From positions 137,665,546-137,729,545 of the forward strand of contig CM057338.1 of NCBI GenBank assembly GCA_030015575.1: a stretch of DNA of 64,000 bases, given 5' to 3'. Within the stretch, counting starts at the first letter, position 1, and every line of letters begins with the position of its first letter. Below, piece after piece: positions 1-11,996 of this stretch. A model generated the notes under the pieces. That model was not told where the DNA came from. It saw nothing but the letters and a program-made list of their open reading frames with translations, and ran no database searches. The translations under genes were made by a program, and so were the position numbers. This DNA is from Agapanthus africanus (taxonomy: Eukaryota; Streptophyta; Magnoliopsida; Asparagales; Amaryllidaceae).

Positions 1-577
1 GCGTCCCATTCATGTCATCAGAGATACTATTTCACATAAGAGAGTAGATCATGTGTTTTTACTATTAAGCAAGCTACTGAAATTTCGCTGTCATGTTAGA
101 TTGAGATTACTTGAGATGATGAAAGTTGAAGTATCAATATGCCCTGGAGTATCATTTAATAGGATGCTCCTACATGCGTTTTTCAAGGTTCAGTTGCCTT
201 GTTAATGATTGTTCAATAGTTCTAGTGTATGCCTTATTCAGGCATGTTTGTTTGCCTGCTCAAGCACTCATGGTTAACACTTTGGTAATCTTTACATGGA
301 GCATGTGACTCTGCACAATCCAAGAAAACAATGAGATTTCTGAGAGATTGTCACATTCACTTGAATGTTAAACATTAGGTAAGGTATAACTAATTTCGGG
401 AATTTTTTCCCTTACCAAATAATATAAACAGAGATGATGTAAGTAGAGAAATTCTACTTGGCAGCCTGATGTCCTTTTAGAAGTACATTAGACCCCATTC
501 CTAGTTGTTTCGTTCTTTATTTGGTTTGTTAATATACAGTGGATCTCTAACACATGCATTTCTCTTATCATCTACAG
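1..577. other. Sequence upstream of the first recognised ABCB28-like exon
   Basis: AT-rich DNA in which I recognise no exon. It ends in a plausible splice acceptor (tctacag, 571-577), so it is probably intron, with earlier exons of the transporter outside the window. The short open frames here look like chance frames. Confidence 0.5.
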
Positions 578-3500
578 ATGTGTACTCCTCCTATCCTTTG
601 AGGTCTGATGCAGATGTATTGAATGTCCTAACTTTGACACTAAAATGTGAGAAAATAACAGCACTTGTAGGGCCTAGTGGTGCTGGTAAAAGCACTGTTG
701 TACAACTTTTGGCACGCTTCTATGAGGTAGAATATTGCTCGAAATAGACACTACCCATTTCATTTACTACTCTTAACACAAAAAGATGTAAGGTCCTTCT
801 TCCCCTTCTTATGATTAAATTATCGGCCAACTAGAGGTCACATAACCGTAGGAGGGGAGGATGTGCGAACATTTGACAAAAGGGAATGGGCTCAGTTAGC
901 GTCTTTGGTGAATCAGGTATATTTTTGTTTGTGTTTTAATATACACCCTTTTCACTGTGATATGCCATAGGACGATTCTCTTCTGCAAGTCTAAGAATTC
1001 ACCTAAGCTTTGCATTCTGAAGTTTGGGATATTTTTTCTCCACACTTGCAGTTTTGAAAATTTTCATCCACGGTTGGAAATAATCTACTAACATGCTTGC
1101 AACTGTGCGCAGGATCATTTTGGTCATTTTGAGAGGTTATCTGAATGTTCCATCTGCATTTTCGTCATTATTTGTTAAACATATTGGTGTGGGAAATACT
1201 TTGGACACTCACTAAGCACGCTGTATATACTACAAACTCAAACATGCAAACCCACTCAAGAGAGACAATATTGTAGTCCTTGGGTAAGTGCAGTTAACAT
1301 TTGTGTATGTGTGTGGCCTCCGTATTGAATATTGAATATTTCTTCTGTGTGTAAAGTGAGTGTTTTGAATGAGAATCTAAAATAATACTCTATTGCCAAT
1401 TGTTTGCTGTATCACTCTGTAAGTTTCAGTAACTAAGCACTGTTGTAAAAAGTCCCATAAACCTCCCATAGAGCCCGCTTTAGCAGAAAGTGGCCACAAT
1501 ATGCTTCGTAGAAAGTGGTAGGATACATACTTTGTGCTGCTTTAGAGGCTTGAAACCCCACTTTGACCTGCGTTATGTGCTTGAAGCTCCGTTACAACCC
1601 ACTTTAGAAGCTCCATATGGAACGGAGCCCTTATTCTAGTAAAATCGTGAATTATAATTCATATAATAGAATAATTGAATCTTATTGTTGTCTCTAATCT
1701 ATTACATTATTTTTTAGACCATATATGACCTATTTATTAAATATCATCATAAAATGCTTTAATATATTCCTAATATTGCAGAGAAACTTATTTAAAAAAA
1801 TCATCAAAAAAATTATCTTATCTATTTTTAGTTATGTTTGTTTCTAAAATATCTATTGATCTAATTTTCCATCGTTATTATTTATTTATTAATGGAAAAA
1901 GATCTTGGCGCTTTTTGCCACTAAAGCCATGCCTTCCCGATCCGCTAGGCATTTCACTTTCCACACTAGACTCTGCCTTCGCCAGTCACCACGCATCTTC
2001 TTTACATAACATTGCTACCAAGTAAACTGTAATATATACCTTGTAAATATTGATCTCAATTATAGCAAAGACAACGTCCAGAGTTCAGAAATTTGAAGTT
2101 GTCCAATAAAATCATGATATTTCGTTATCTTAATTGATCACAAATACATAGTGCCTCTTCAGTTGTAAGCAACTTAAAAGGCTACTCCTAAGCAGTCACA
2201 AATGTAAATCATCTACTAAGAAATCATTGCAGTAAACATAGTTGTTCTTCCAGTAGCAAACAATTAACAAACCGATGTAAACCAGCGCTGACAATGAATA
2301 TTTTGAAACGATCATTCTTTTGTGTAAAATCGCCAAATCCCTGTACATGATCCAATCAAAGTTCCCCGAAGAAGAAGAAATTGTCCTTTCATTTCTTTCC
2401 TGCCTCCAATGATCCAATTTCATAGTTTAGTATTATTCTTTCTCAAGTTTCGCCATATACTTTTCAATGTTTCGGTAGCCTCATCTATTTGAACAATCCT
2501 GTTCTCACTGGGCTGTCTGCTAGATTCATATTTCCAATCTTGACTAGATGGAGTACTTCATGTGTTGCATCTAGCCAATTCTGCATTAGGAGACGTTGGC
2601 CAACTTTTTATTCGTGGTTGTCTTATTTCTGAGGACTGGATACAAATATAGCATTCTTTATTAATCCAGAAGTCACCAATGGGTATTTTCATCCTTCTCA
2701 CACTGATTTTTTTTTTGTCAATCTGTCATCGTAAGTTTCATAGGAGGTTTCTTCACTTTTATACTAGTGATTGATATCACAAAGAAAAACCAACCTCACA
2801 ATTGTCATTGAAGGTATAGGGTTAGCATATTTAGTTGAAGCAAATAATCATAGGAAGAAGGAATTAAATAATGAGCCCAATTTTTAATCAGGTTCTGAAA
2901 GAAAATAAAGGATGGGGACGCAACGGATTAAATCACAACATATAGCTGTTAGTTATAAGAATAAAAAGAACTGGAGTCCTGATCAACAATCAAAGGAATT
3001 AATCTTATCAAAAGCTATGAAGTTCTCCAAAGTAATTCTAAAATGGACTTGAGACTTTGAATATTCTCCACAAAAGCTTGCATGCCTTCATATCTAGATC
3101 TTCAAGATCCCTTCTTCTGGCTAAAGCAATAAAAAAAACAAGGGTAAATTGTCAAAAAGCACCCCCACCCGCTTCAAACTTGTGTAAAAACCCCTAGGCC
3201 TTTTGCTCTCGTTAAAAAAACCCTAGGCCCAGTTAAATCCCCCTTTATACTAGTTTCCTATAATATCGAAAAAGCCGTCTGTAATATCTAAGCAGTTAGA
3301 GGGAATAAAGGCCTAAATGAAATGCGGCCCAGGGGTTTTTTCACAAAGATTTTGCACGGTAGGCCCTTCCTAACAATTTTGAAAATATCACGGGTTTTTA
3401 GACAAGGGCTTTTTGACAATTTACCCAAAAAACAATATAATTATAAAAAAAATATATACGAAGTCTTATATCAGTCGCTCAGATTAGAAATATTGTCTAA

Positions 3501-4607
3501 TTGTTGGAATTAAACTCACACAGACACCCATGTGCATGTTCTGTTATTAACCATCATCCATTGGGCATTTTTGTTGTTTCAAATAGACAAAGCCAGTGTA
3601 GCCAGTTTCATAGTCTTTTTAATGGCCAGTGTCAAAATACATTATGTTGCAGGAACCAGTCCTTTTCTCAGTATCTGTTGGTGAAAATATTGCATATGGG
3701 CTGCCCGATGAGGATGTCTCTAAAGAAGATATAATAAAAGCAGCCAAAGCAGCCAATGCTTATGAATTTTTAATCTCACTTCCTCAGGTCAATACTATTA
3801 GTATCTATAACACTTTGCTTATACCATTTTTGTGCATGCATTCCTGAAATTATATGCCTGGTTTAGGGTTATGACATGCAAGTTGGTGAAAGTGGAAGCC
3901 TCTTGAGCGGCGGGCAATGACAGGTAGCGAGTCAACATTTTATTGCTTAACTGAGTGTTAAGAGATTATGTTAGTTTGAACCACCTTTTATCCCTCAAGG
4001 GCCACTACCCAACAACATCATCATCGTCAAATTGTAGCATATTTAATTATTTCCTATTTATTGTCGTTACTGTCTACATGTGGTTCAAAGGACCATGTGA
4101 TGGGGAGTGTTAATATTATGTTAGATTGATATAACATCGTTATCTCACAACCCAATAGCTCAAGCTTTTGGGAACAGTGGTCTTTGATCTAAGAAAGAGT
4201 AAGCGTGCTAACCTTATTCCTTTGATCTGCAGAGAATCGCAATTGCACGAGCTATTCTTAAGAATGCACCTGTTTTGATACTGGATGAGGTAAAATCTTT
4301 CCATATGTAATTTAAGGTGTAATTTAGGCACAGTGCCAACTTTTTTTTCTCCTCACTATACTCTGTGCAGGCAACCAGTGCCCTCGATGCGGGAAGCGAG
4401 CAATTGGTTCAAGAAGCACTCGACCATTTAATGAAGGGAAGGACGTTGTTGGTAATTTCTCATAGATTATGCACTGTTCAAAATGCCCATCAAATTGCGT
4501 TGTGTTCGGGAGGAAAGATTGCAGAGCTCGGGACTCACTCCGAGCTCTTGGCGAGGAATGGGTAGTATGCATCTCTTGTTGGCACCCAAAGGCTCGCATT
4601 CGAGTAA
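578..4607 (+). pseudogene. ABCB28: ABCB28-like half ABC transporter, 3' part, decayed
   Basis: Six exons encode the nucleotide-binding domain of a TAP-type half ABC transporter. They are 578-726 (Walker A GPSGAGKST), 827-916 (start of a GGEDVR segment up to VNQ), 3653-3787 (Q-loop side, EPVLFS...ENIAYGLP), 3867-3923 (signature LLSGGQ), 4233-4289 (Walker B VLILDE) and 4371-4607 (D-loop ATSALDA, H-loop ISHRL, C-terminus ending at TAA 4605-4607). The segment order and wording match plant ABCB28 (NAP8), reported as plastid-associated; transmembrane exons lie off the window. Three lesions are visible. The acceptor before the second exon reads GG at 825-826 instead of AG. An in-frame TGA (3918-3920) falls directly after the signature glycine-glycine-glutamine. 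A TAG (4563-4565) precedes the conserved C-terminal end by 13 codons. The intron 917-3652 is 2.7 kb and holds a MITE. I infer a pseudogene; a weakened allele or base errors are the alternatives. The family call is firm, orthology less so. Confidence 0.78.
3142..3426. mobile_element. 285-bp Mutator-type MITE in the ABCB28-like intron
   Basis: The ends form a terminal inverted repeat whose outer 19 bp are perfect (gggtaaattgtcaaaaagc at 3142-3160 and its complement at 3408-3426). An inner imperfect match continues, with tgtgtaaaaacccc on the left facing its near complement on the right. It is flanked by a perfect 9-bp direct repeat, aaaaaacaa, at 3133-3141 and 3427-3435. A 9-bp duplication and a GGG end fit non-autonomous Mutator-like elements. 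No coding capacity. Confidence 0.85.
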
Positions 4608-6640
4608 TTTTTTCATTGACTACTTGCTGATGGAACTTTCTCATGCTCGCATTGCAATGTGTATGATTTCATTCCTCTGATAAAATGTATGGATGGTTCC
4701 TAATGTATAACGGGGTACAGGTACTACTGTAAAATGTAAATTAATGAACTTGATCAAGCACTGTTATGCTCACATATATTATAAAAAATAATTTATTTTG
4801 GATGTGGTATGTTTTGAGCTGATGATTGTGCTTTTATGTTTTCATTTGCTTGTTTGGACTATGGCGTTGTTAATATTTTAGGCTTTAGTGGTAGTTTTCA
4901 TGCCTTTTTTTTTGAAGATTTCAGAATAATGGGCAGGTTTTACCAGAGGGATTCCATTTGGTTCTGTTTGCTTGGAAGAGTTGGTATTTTCTTGTTTGGT
5001 TTGTGGTTTGAAGACTCGATAGTGTGTTGGATTTGTTGCTATGTCAGCATCTTGTGGGTTTTGGTATTCCATATGTTATGACTTGCTCCTTGCCACATCA
5101 TATTTTCAGGAGATATAATTTCAGGAAAAGAAATAAGAGAGGATAGCATGAGAAGCAGTCTAATCTTTGTCGTATGTAGGGGTGACTAAAATTGATCTCA
5201 TCTCGATAAGGTTACCTCCAAATTCATATGCCGATATAAATTTGAAAACTACCAAACAATGGGATGCAAGGTGGAATAAAGGATCAACCTAATAGGAAAT
5301 CAATTAAATGATCTATTAGTGTACTCATCTATGGTACTGAGAATCCACATACATTTTGGGTTTATAGAACCAAACACTTTATTATGGAGATGATATGGCC
5401 AAATGACAATTACTCATTTGAGGTATGAGGGTTTTAGCCAAAGAAAAAAAAAGTCCTTGGCATTTTCTTTAGAGATGAGTGATTTTGATATGGCCACATC
5501 AATTTTCATGTCATCGGTCCTCTAGAAGATATCATACAATGGAAAGATATATAATGACGAAAAAAATAATCAAGCATTCTAATTCTTATTTAACTGCTAT
5601 TTAGAAAGCCTCATAAAAGGAAATAAAGGCATTTTTAAGTTTTAAAGGACGGAAAGATTGGCAAGGTATAAGTTCTCATGTAACTAACAAAGAAAAAGAG
5701 AGCTAACCTTATTTTAGAAAGGAGAGGAATCTAACCTTATAGTGAAATAACTAATGCTATAGCAAAATCGCTATTTGTACATTAAGCGTAATAAAATGAA
5801 AAGGTTGAAATATACTAACATATTGATATCTTAAATGTAATCTCAAGAACTTTAGGTGTTTATTTTAACACTGAGGACTTTGTTTTTACTTATAACAATG
5901 TTTATGTTTTTTTTTATAAAATCCCTATCTCTACGATTATAATGTTAAGTCATATGAGAGGCCACCAAAATTCACTGTCCTCAATTGTGTAGCTGACGTG
6001 ATAACCTCTTTTTTAAAGAAAAAGTTATAAAAAAGTTAAGGATTTTGTAAGAACTTATTGCACTTCTGGGAATTAATGCATACAAACCTTTTCTTATTTT
6101 ATAAAAGTAAATGGAGTAAATAGTACTCCATCTTTTCCAGAAAACCCTTCCTTCTTAAAATAAATTGTATCGATATCTACCTTTAAGAGATAGGCATGTC
6201 CAAATGGAAGTACTTTTCCTACCCATTGTAATTCTTATTGGTATAAACCCAAAAGATAAATACCATGTGTCATATGCATTCAATTAAATTTTAAATGATG
6301 TGAGACCTCCTTTCTATAGATACATGTCAGAATGAATAATAGGTGGGTTCACTAATATGTCCAATTAAGACATTTTGCTAACTTCGCAAAAGCGAGGGTC
6401 TATTTCTGTATTTTACATAACTCTGTTTTTTATGTACTGTTCAGGCGTTCCGGAAAAGCCATATATCCAAAGAATGTCCCAAGAACCTATTTTTTTAATG
6501 TCCGGATACAATACATCAATCTCGTAAAAGTCATTTATCCTAGTAGAAGAATGTAGCACCCACAAGTTTGGACTTTTGCAGGCCAACTTCTTAGTGAAAG
6601 GATGCTCTCTATCTTCTTCGAGTTAATAATTTTTTTTTTG
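4608..6640. other. AT-rich intergenic DNA, no gene seen
   Basis: Downstream of the transporter remnant. The open frames near 4836-5081 are composed of Phe/Cys/Trp-rich low-quality codons without family resemblance. A 7-bp-arm inverted repeat (tggagta...tactcca) lies near 6111-6129. I see no gene, RNA or complete mobile element. Confidence 0.5.
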
Positions 6641-6649
6641 ATTCATGGC

Positions 6650-6930
6650 AAAGAAGCGGGTCCCACGTGTCAGATGCCCCCAGTTCAGGGTTTGTTCTGT
6701 AGCAATGCGCATTCGTCTGCATGCGAATCTCCAAACTCCGCTAGCGCCAACCACGAGCGCTTCGGGAGCTGGAAAACGCTCGCTGTAATTCTCTCACTGT
6801 TCCCAAAATACCCCCTCAACGATTCCTTAAAATTACGGGCCTGCCCCTCCCTCGCCCTCCGAGCTCCGTGCTGCACGCTCGCCGAGAATCGGCGTCGGTT
6901 GACGCGTAGCGGCCGACATATCGGGTTTGG
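6650..6930. other. GC-rich island of unknown origin
   Basis: About 280 bp distinctly richer in G+C than both flanks, with many CG dinucleotides and a G-box core (CACGTG) near 6665. Both strands are open for 85-115 codons, but the predicted peptides show no motif and overlap each other antisense, so base composition explains the frames. It could be a lost promoter or first exon, or a piece of a transposon. Confidence 0.4.
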
Positions 6931-7772
6931 TTTAATCGCCAAGTACTAATTTAACCTCGCATTAATTTGAGCTCATTTAATTGGAAGTTGATGAGAGGTT
7001 GGACCTTAGTGCTTGTTTGGCAAATTGAGTCCCAAAAGCATAACCGTACCATACGTCACGAGTCAAGAAATTTTTATCCTATTGAGCAAGAAATCTATTG
7101 TTTGTTTGAAGTCTTTTGTTTCTTGGGATAGCAAAATTGAAAGAGTTTTTTGTTTGTTTAGAGACCGAGTTGTTTTTTGGAGTTGAAAGAATGGTGTAGT
7201 TTGAGAACCTATGGTAAGAATAAACCATGTCACTCCAACCACATATTAATATGTTGTACTAATAATTATTAAAGTAACCATATCTATTTTTACCCTTTTG
7301 TTATTAAAAATGCTGGATGGGAGAGTCAAGCCAAGAGTTAGGGCAAAAAAGAGCAACTCTTGGATTTTGATGATGTATGATAATGTGTGAACTCTCTGGT
7401 CAACAATTTCACTCAATGAATCAAACCCATGACTCCAAACTCAAAGGAATAAGAAAAATTGTTGGTCCCTTGATTCCATACTCAACCCTCATGAAACAAA
7501 CATCCCCTTAGGAAAATGCAAACATATACTTGATTTGGTTTCATGCACGATTTTAGATAGATAATTAAATTGTTCATTTGTTTAGATTTGTACTTTTGTC
7601 TCTACTCCTATAACCGATCGCTATACCGATAGCGGGTTGATGCTTAAAATTATTTTTCAAGAAGCAGCTGGGAGATAAATTGTTCATTTGATCAAGTCTT
7701 TTTTTCTCTTTTATTATTCACGTTAATTATGTTTCATATCATGAGATATAAACTAGTGTGTATAATATCAGT
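6931..7772. other. AT-rich spacer, no gene seen
   Basis: No coding region recognised. The two edges of 7004-7510 carry weakly opposed tgcttgttt-like and aaacaaaca-like sequence, which might be an old hAT-type MITE but is too decayed to call. Confidence 0.35.
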
Positions 7773-8110
7773 TGTTAAGATGGAGTTCACATGAGAGATG
7801 TAACACACACATGCGTGCGACTCCTATGCTTGTGATTTGACATAACGCTGCTTTCCCCAACAACTCCACGTTAAACTATGAGCTCATCAATTTGTAACTG
7901 CTTTAAAATTAATATTTGAAGAAAAAGAATTTATTACCCGTTTTATCCGTATCTTCTTGCATCTATAAAGTGTTATGATGTCTTCGTGTAAAGTGTTAAA
8001 CATGGTATCCGAGCACTGCGTTCATGAGGTTGGTTCAAATCTCGTCATTGTCAATTTAAACTATATTTATTTACATTTAACACCAAGAAATTAGAAGGGA
8101 AAAAAGAGAG
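7773..8110 (+). mobile_element. TRIM-like LTR remnant with primer site
   Basis: A TG...CA-bounded 230-bp segment (7773-8002, tgttaag...gttaaaca) is followed directly by tggtatccgagc (8003-8014), one mismatch from the tRNA-iMet primer site tggtatcagagc. A purine-rich run (agaagggaaaaaagagag, about 8091-8110) could be the polypurine tract. That is the minimal plan of a terminal-repeat retrotransposon in miniature. No second LTR is visible, so this would be a truncated copy. Confidence 0.42.
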
Positions 8111-8325
8111 ATAAATATCATATGCCTTATCCATTGACATTAATATCAAGATAGCTCGGTGTTTTATCTCTTGAGTAGATAAAGAGTTTCTTATAATTTT
8201 GTATAATTTTGTTTGCGGACGAAACAGAGGGTTGGCTGGGGAATGAAATGGTTGTACTTAAAAGAGTCATTATAAAAATTCAATATCGAACAATATATAT
8301 AAATCACAGGTACAAAGATGGCTTG

Positions 8326-8514
8326 TCCCTATGGATGATAAATTCCGTAGGAGTAATTAACTAATGTCCCTACGGATTACTCCGTAGGGACAACTAATAC
8401 CCCTACGGATAAGACCGTAGAGACATATATAAATAAAAACTTGTTACAATTTAACTTATACAGTTGCCTCTACGGTGCCGCAAGATAAAACCCTATGGAT
8501 ATATCCGTAGGAAC
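8326..8514. repeat. Cluster of CCCTACGGA / TCCGTAGGG inverted repeats
   Basis: The same motif occurs in both orientations several times. The best hairpin is 8366-8391, perfect 11-bp arms (gtccctacgga / tccgtagggac) around ttac. Others are 8326-8352 (tccctatgga...tccgtagga), 8400-8424 (ccctacgga...ccgtagaga) and 8491-8514 (ccctatgga...tccgtagga). Arrays like this are typical of subterminal repeats of CACTA-type DNA transposons, but no terminal CACTA end was found here. Confidence 0.6.
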
Positions 8515-9109
8515 AAATTTCAAGATTAAAAAAAAAACAAAGGTTATCCTCCCCCGTTACCACATTACCCTAATTACCCAATTTCCTCCAAAATTTTCCC
8601 GTGTGCGCTCGTCGTCTTCGACCTCCTCCCTCGTCGTCTTCTTCGACCTCCTACGATCTCCAACGCCGCCATCACCTCCAGCACCGCTCTTTTCATCAAC
8701 GTTGAGCTTCTCCCCGGTTTTCTCGTCACCGTCGAAATCGTCAACCGGTTAGTTGATTTATTGATCAATTTAAAATTTTATTTTTGTAAATTGAATTTGG
8801 TGGGTAGGGCTTCAATTTGAGGATTCTGAATTATGGTGGTGGTCGGCGACGACGGCTGTGGTTTGGAGATGTGGGCGGCGGCGGCGGCTGTGGTGGCGAA
8901 GGTGACGAGTGGCGGCAGTTGCGGGCGGTGGCTGCTGCGCTTCATTTTGGGGTTGTTTGGGGATGTGGTGGGTGGCGGCGGATGTGGTGGTGGGGAAAGG
9001 AGTCGGGGAAGGTAAACGGGGACCGGGTAGGTCGGGTGAGGGGCCGGGAAAAATAAGTTTAGATGATATTGGTGATGATGGTAAAGGGAATAAGATTAGT
9101 TGTGGATTA
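8515..9109. other. CT-rich then GC/Gly-codon-rich stretch, transposon-like
   Basis: A CT-rich run with many CG steps (about 8550-8745) ends near a gttagt that could be a splice donor, followed by AT-rich and then strongly G-rich DNA (8830-9050). The frames translate to Ser/Pro/Arg- or Gly/Trp-rich low-complexity peptides in several frames at once, so none is called as a gene. It may be a 5' leader of a degraded transposon linked to the hairpin cluster. Confidence 0.35.
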
Positions 9110-9335
9110 AGCTTTGATTTGGTTAGGTTAGGGTTATGATTAGGGTTAGGGCTAATGGTTAGGGGTAGGTTTAGGATTAAGGTTAGGTCAAGGTTAGATT
9201 TATGATTTAGTGAAAAAACAACAGCTAAGGATAGTTCAGTGTAGAATTTATAAGGGGTTAGGGTTAATTAGGTTTAGAGTTAAGATAATTAAGGTTAGAG
9301 TTAAGGGTGGGGATTATGGTTAAGGTATTTTAGTG
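9110..9335 (+). repeat. Degenerate telomere-like GTTAGGGTTA repeats
   Basis: Loose repetition of ttaggg, gttagg and gttaagg units interrupted by substitutions. The plant telomere unit is TTTAGGG, so this is only telomere-like. It passes into a TG-rich microsatellite at 9336-9377 that forms the left flank of element A. Confidence 0.6.
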
Positions 9336-9372
9336 TTAGTGTAAGTGTGTGTGTCTGTGATATATATGATAT

Positions 9373-9377
9373 GTGTA
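9373..9377. other. Target-site duplication of element A (left copy)
   Basis: gtgta at 9373-9377 matches gtgta at 55027-55031 just beyond the right LTR. The flanks on both sides are TG-rich, as expected if A landed in a microsatellite; the low complexity makes the match less decisive. Confidence 0.6.
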
Positions 9378-9463
9378 TGTACGTCATGCCCCGCTTCCCA
9401 GTGTACGGCGAAGGGGACGGAACGAGATCCGCTACGTATATACTCAGAAGTACATACGCTAAG
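9378..9463 (-). repeat. Element A 3' LTR, distal 86 bp
   Basis: Matches the first part of the right LTR (51934 onward), including the block from ccccgcttcccagtg to acatacgctaag. At its very end it has four extra bases (acgt) after TGT compared with the right LTR. It is cut at 9463 by insertion of element B. Confidence 0.85.
9459..9463. other. Target-site duplication of element B (left copy)
   Basis: ctaag at 9459-9463 repeats at 44150-44154. The unbroken site is seen in the other LTR of A (acgctaagcgtatc near 52009-52022), which confirms that B inserted into the LTR of A. Confidence 0.93.
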
Positions 9464-11926
9464 TGTAAATCCCCGTTCCCATTTTAATAAAAGTTTTCTA
9501 TTTTTCCTAAATCCCCGAGTTTTCCTTTTCTTTTCCCCCGTAAATTTTTTTGTAGGAATTTGGTTGCTTAAATTCTAATATTTAAAATTTTCCAAACCCA
9601 GGCAAAACCAAAACCCAAAACAAAATTTTTAAAATGTAATTAAAACCCTAAATTTAAAAACCCAGCCCAACAAATAAAACAAAATATTGAAATTTAAAGC
9701 CCCGGCCCACACTTCTTCCTCAGCCCAAGAAATAAAATAAAAAAAAAAATTTAATTTAAACTTCTTCTCCGGCCCAAACCCCAAACTCCTTTCAACCCGA
9801 GCTCAGCTCTTTCACAAACCCGACCCGCTACAGTACCTCCTTCTCCCCAACGTCTATATCTCTTTTCTCGCTCGCTTTTTTTTTTCTCCCATCCACTTCT
9901 CGCAGCCACATCGCAAGCCGTTGCCCACGACCCGCGCACCCCCTCGCGATCCTCTCAAACCGCTCGTCGCTAACCCAAACTCCTCGCTCCCTCAACCTCA
10001 TCTCAACTCCTCACATTCTCTCTAAAAACTCTCTCTCTAACACCGAACCCACTGCCTCGTTTCCCTCGACGACGACGACGACGATGACGAACCTCTTCCC
10101 TTCCTCCTCCTCCACCAACATAACCCTCCACTATCTTCCTCCACCAACCGGGAACCCCTACACACCCAACCCCTGTACACCCGAGCTCACCTGCGCCCAC
10201 TCGACCACCCCTTCCGCTCGACACCGGCGAGCCTCCAACTGACCAGAAACACCTCATCGACTTTCTCCATCCTCAGCATCGTCATCATCACTCCAAAATA
10301 CCCACACCCGAGCTCTCTCTCTCTCTTTCTTTCCAAAGCCACAAAACCTCAGCACACATCCAGAACCCACTGTTGCCCATTGCCGGAGCACCGCCGCCGA
10401 CCGTCGTCGACCCCAGCGCACTCGCAAAGAACCACTGAGCACCCCCTCCGCTTCCAGCAAGCACAAGAAGTCTCCGGGCAGCTCCGACGTCAAACCCGTA
10501 TCGCGAGCCAAGGTCGTGCAAACCAATTCACGCGTTCGTCGCGCGTTCGTGACGTTGCCGCCGCTGTGCATCCCCGAAACGTTTCCAGGCAAGTATTTTA
10601 CTTGCTACATGCTAATCTATTCGTATTACAAACTCAAATCGTATAACTTACAAATTTACAATTTCCGATAGAGTATATGACATACCTGTTCGATGCATGA
10701 TCCCAATGAAAATATTCATCTAATTTGACGGAATTGGATTTCCTATGCTGGCTCGTATGATAAGGAATACCTTGTATAACTTTCACTGGAAAATATGATT
10801 GTTAATGACTAAAACGAATACCCCCAAATACACCGTGAAAACTGGAAATTCCCCGCATCTGAAAATTGTAAAAATCACCATAAATTGTATACATATGGAA
10901 ATGATGCGTTCGAGGGCTTAAATCGAAGCCGACTCGACGAACTATAACCCTATTCAAGTTTCTATTGGTTTCTGTACTAAAATTGTGACGATATTTGGAT
11001 CGGAGTGCGGCTCTAGACTGCAGTCCAGAGCGACTCTGGTTACTGTTTACTGTCCCGTAACGCATGCCACCTTGTTTTCTGAACTCGTATGTTGTGTAAC
11101 TCTACATTCTATTAAAGGTGAATCTGTTAGATAAATAACACAAGTGGTTTCATTCCGTTTCATCGTCGTTTGCTATTTAATTTGTAAATAAAAAGGGCAG
11201 GACGTATAACAGTCCAAAACAGATTCAGAAGTGACAAACTAGTGTTAAACAGTGTATAACTTTCGGCGTACAGACGCGATTGAGAATCCGTCTATTGCGT
11301 TGAATACCCTATTGAAAACCCTAGATTTTATTCAACCGTAGCGTCGCCAAATTCTGAACCCAACTGGGTGAAATTCGTGCCGCGAAACGGACGTTCAGTT
11401 CAGAAACTGAATTTCCTGCAGCGAGCACTTAAAATGAAACGGTTGTAACTTGAATACCGGAAATCCGATTGAACTGAAACTAATTTTGATGAACTTCTGA
11501 TAGAGTGTGCTTATTATCGTATTTGTATCCATTCGTTTAATTCTAAACATATGAATTAATGCAATTTTTGTAAGTTGATGACGTGCATATTGGTTCATAA
11601 CATACATGGCTTGTTAATGGCATACACACACATATCTTACCCCATTTGCCATATACATAGTGTTAGTGCGTGTTAGTGTTCATTGGACATTACATTATCG
11701 TGCGTGCATGATATTGGTTTAGGAGTGTCGAGTACACCAATGGAAAGTGAATGATTCGTGATAGTGATTGATACAGTGAACAGTGATAAAACCGTGCCAT
11801 TGGTATACTTGTACACGACTAAATCAAAATCATAAATAGTGTAAACCTGGGGGAAAAAGAGGAAATCGAAGTGGAAAGATAATCGTATTTAGCGGGACCA
11901 TGTTTTAGAGGATGATCATTCGAGCG

Positions 11927-11996
<70 letters not shown>

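Noticed and set aside
4836..5081. 81-codon frame downstream of the transporter
   Set aside because: AT-rich Phe/Cys-rich frame without family resemblance or splice context.
6602..6949. 115-codon and antisense 85-codon frames
   Set aside because: Overlapping antisense frames in a GC-rich patch, no recognisable domain.
7004..7510. Possible hAT-type MITE with ccttag flanks
   Set aside because: Ends align poorly and the flanking match is short; insufficient support.
8817..9056. Gly/Trp-rich open frames
   Set aside because: Three overlapping frames in G-rich DNA; composition artefact.
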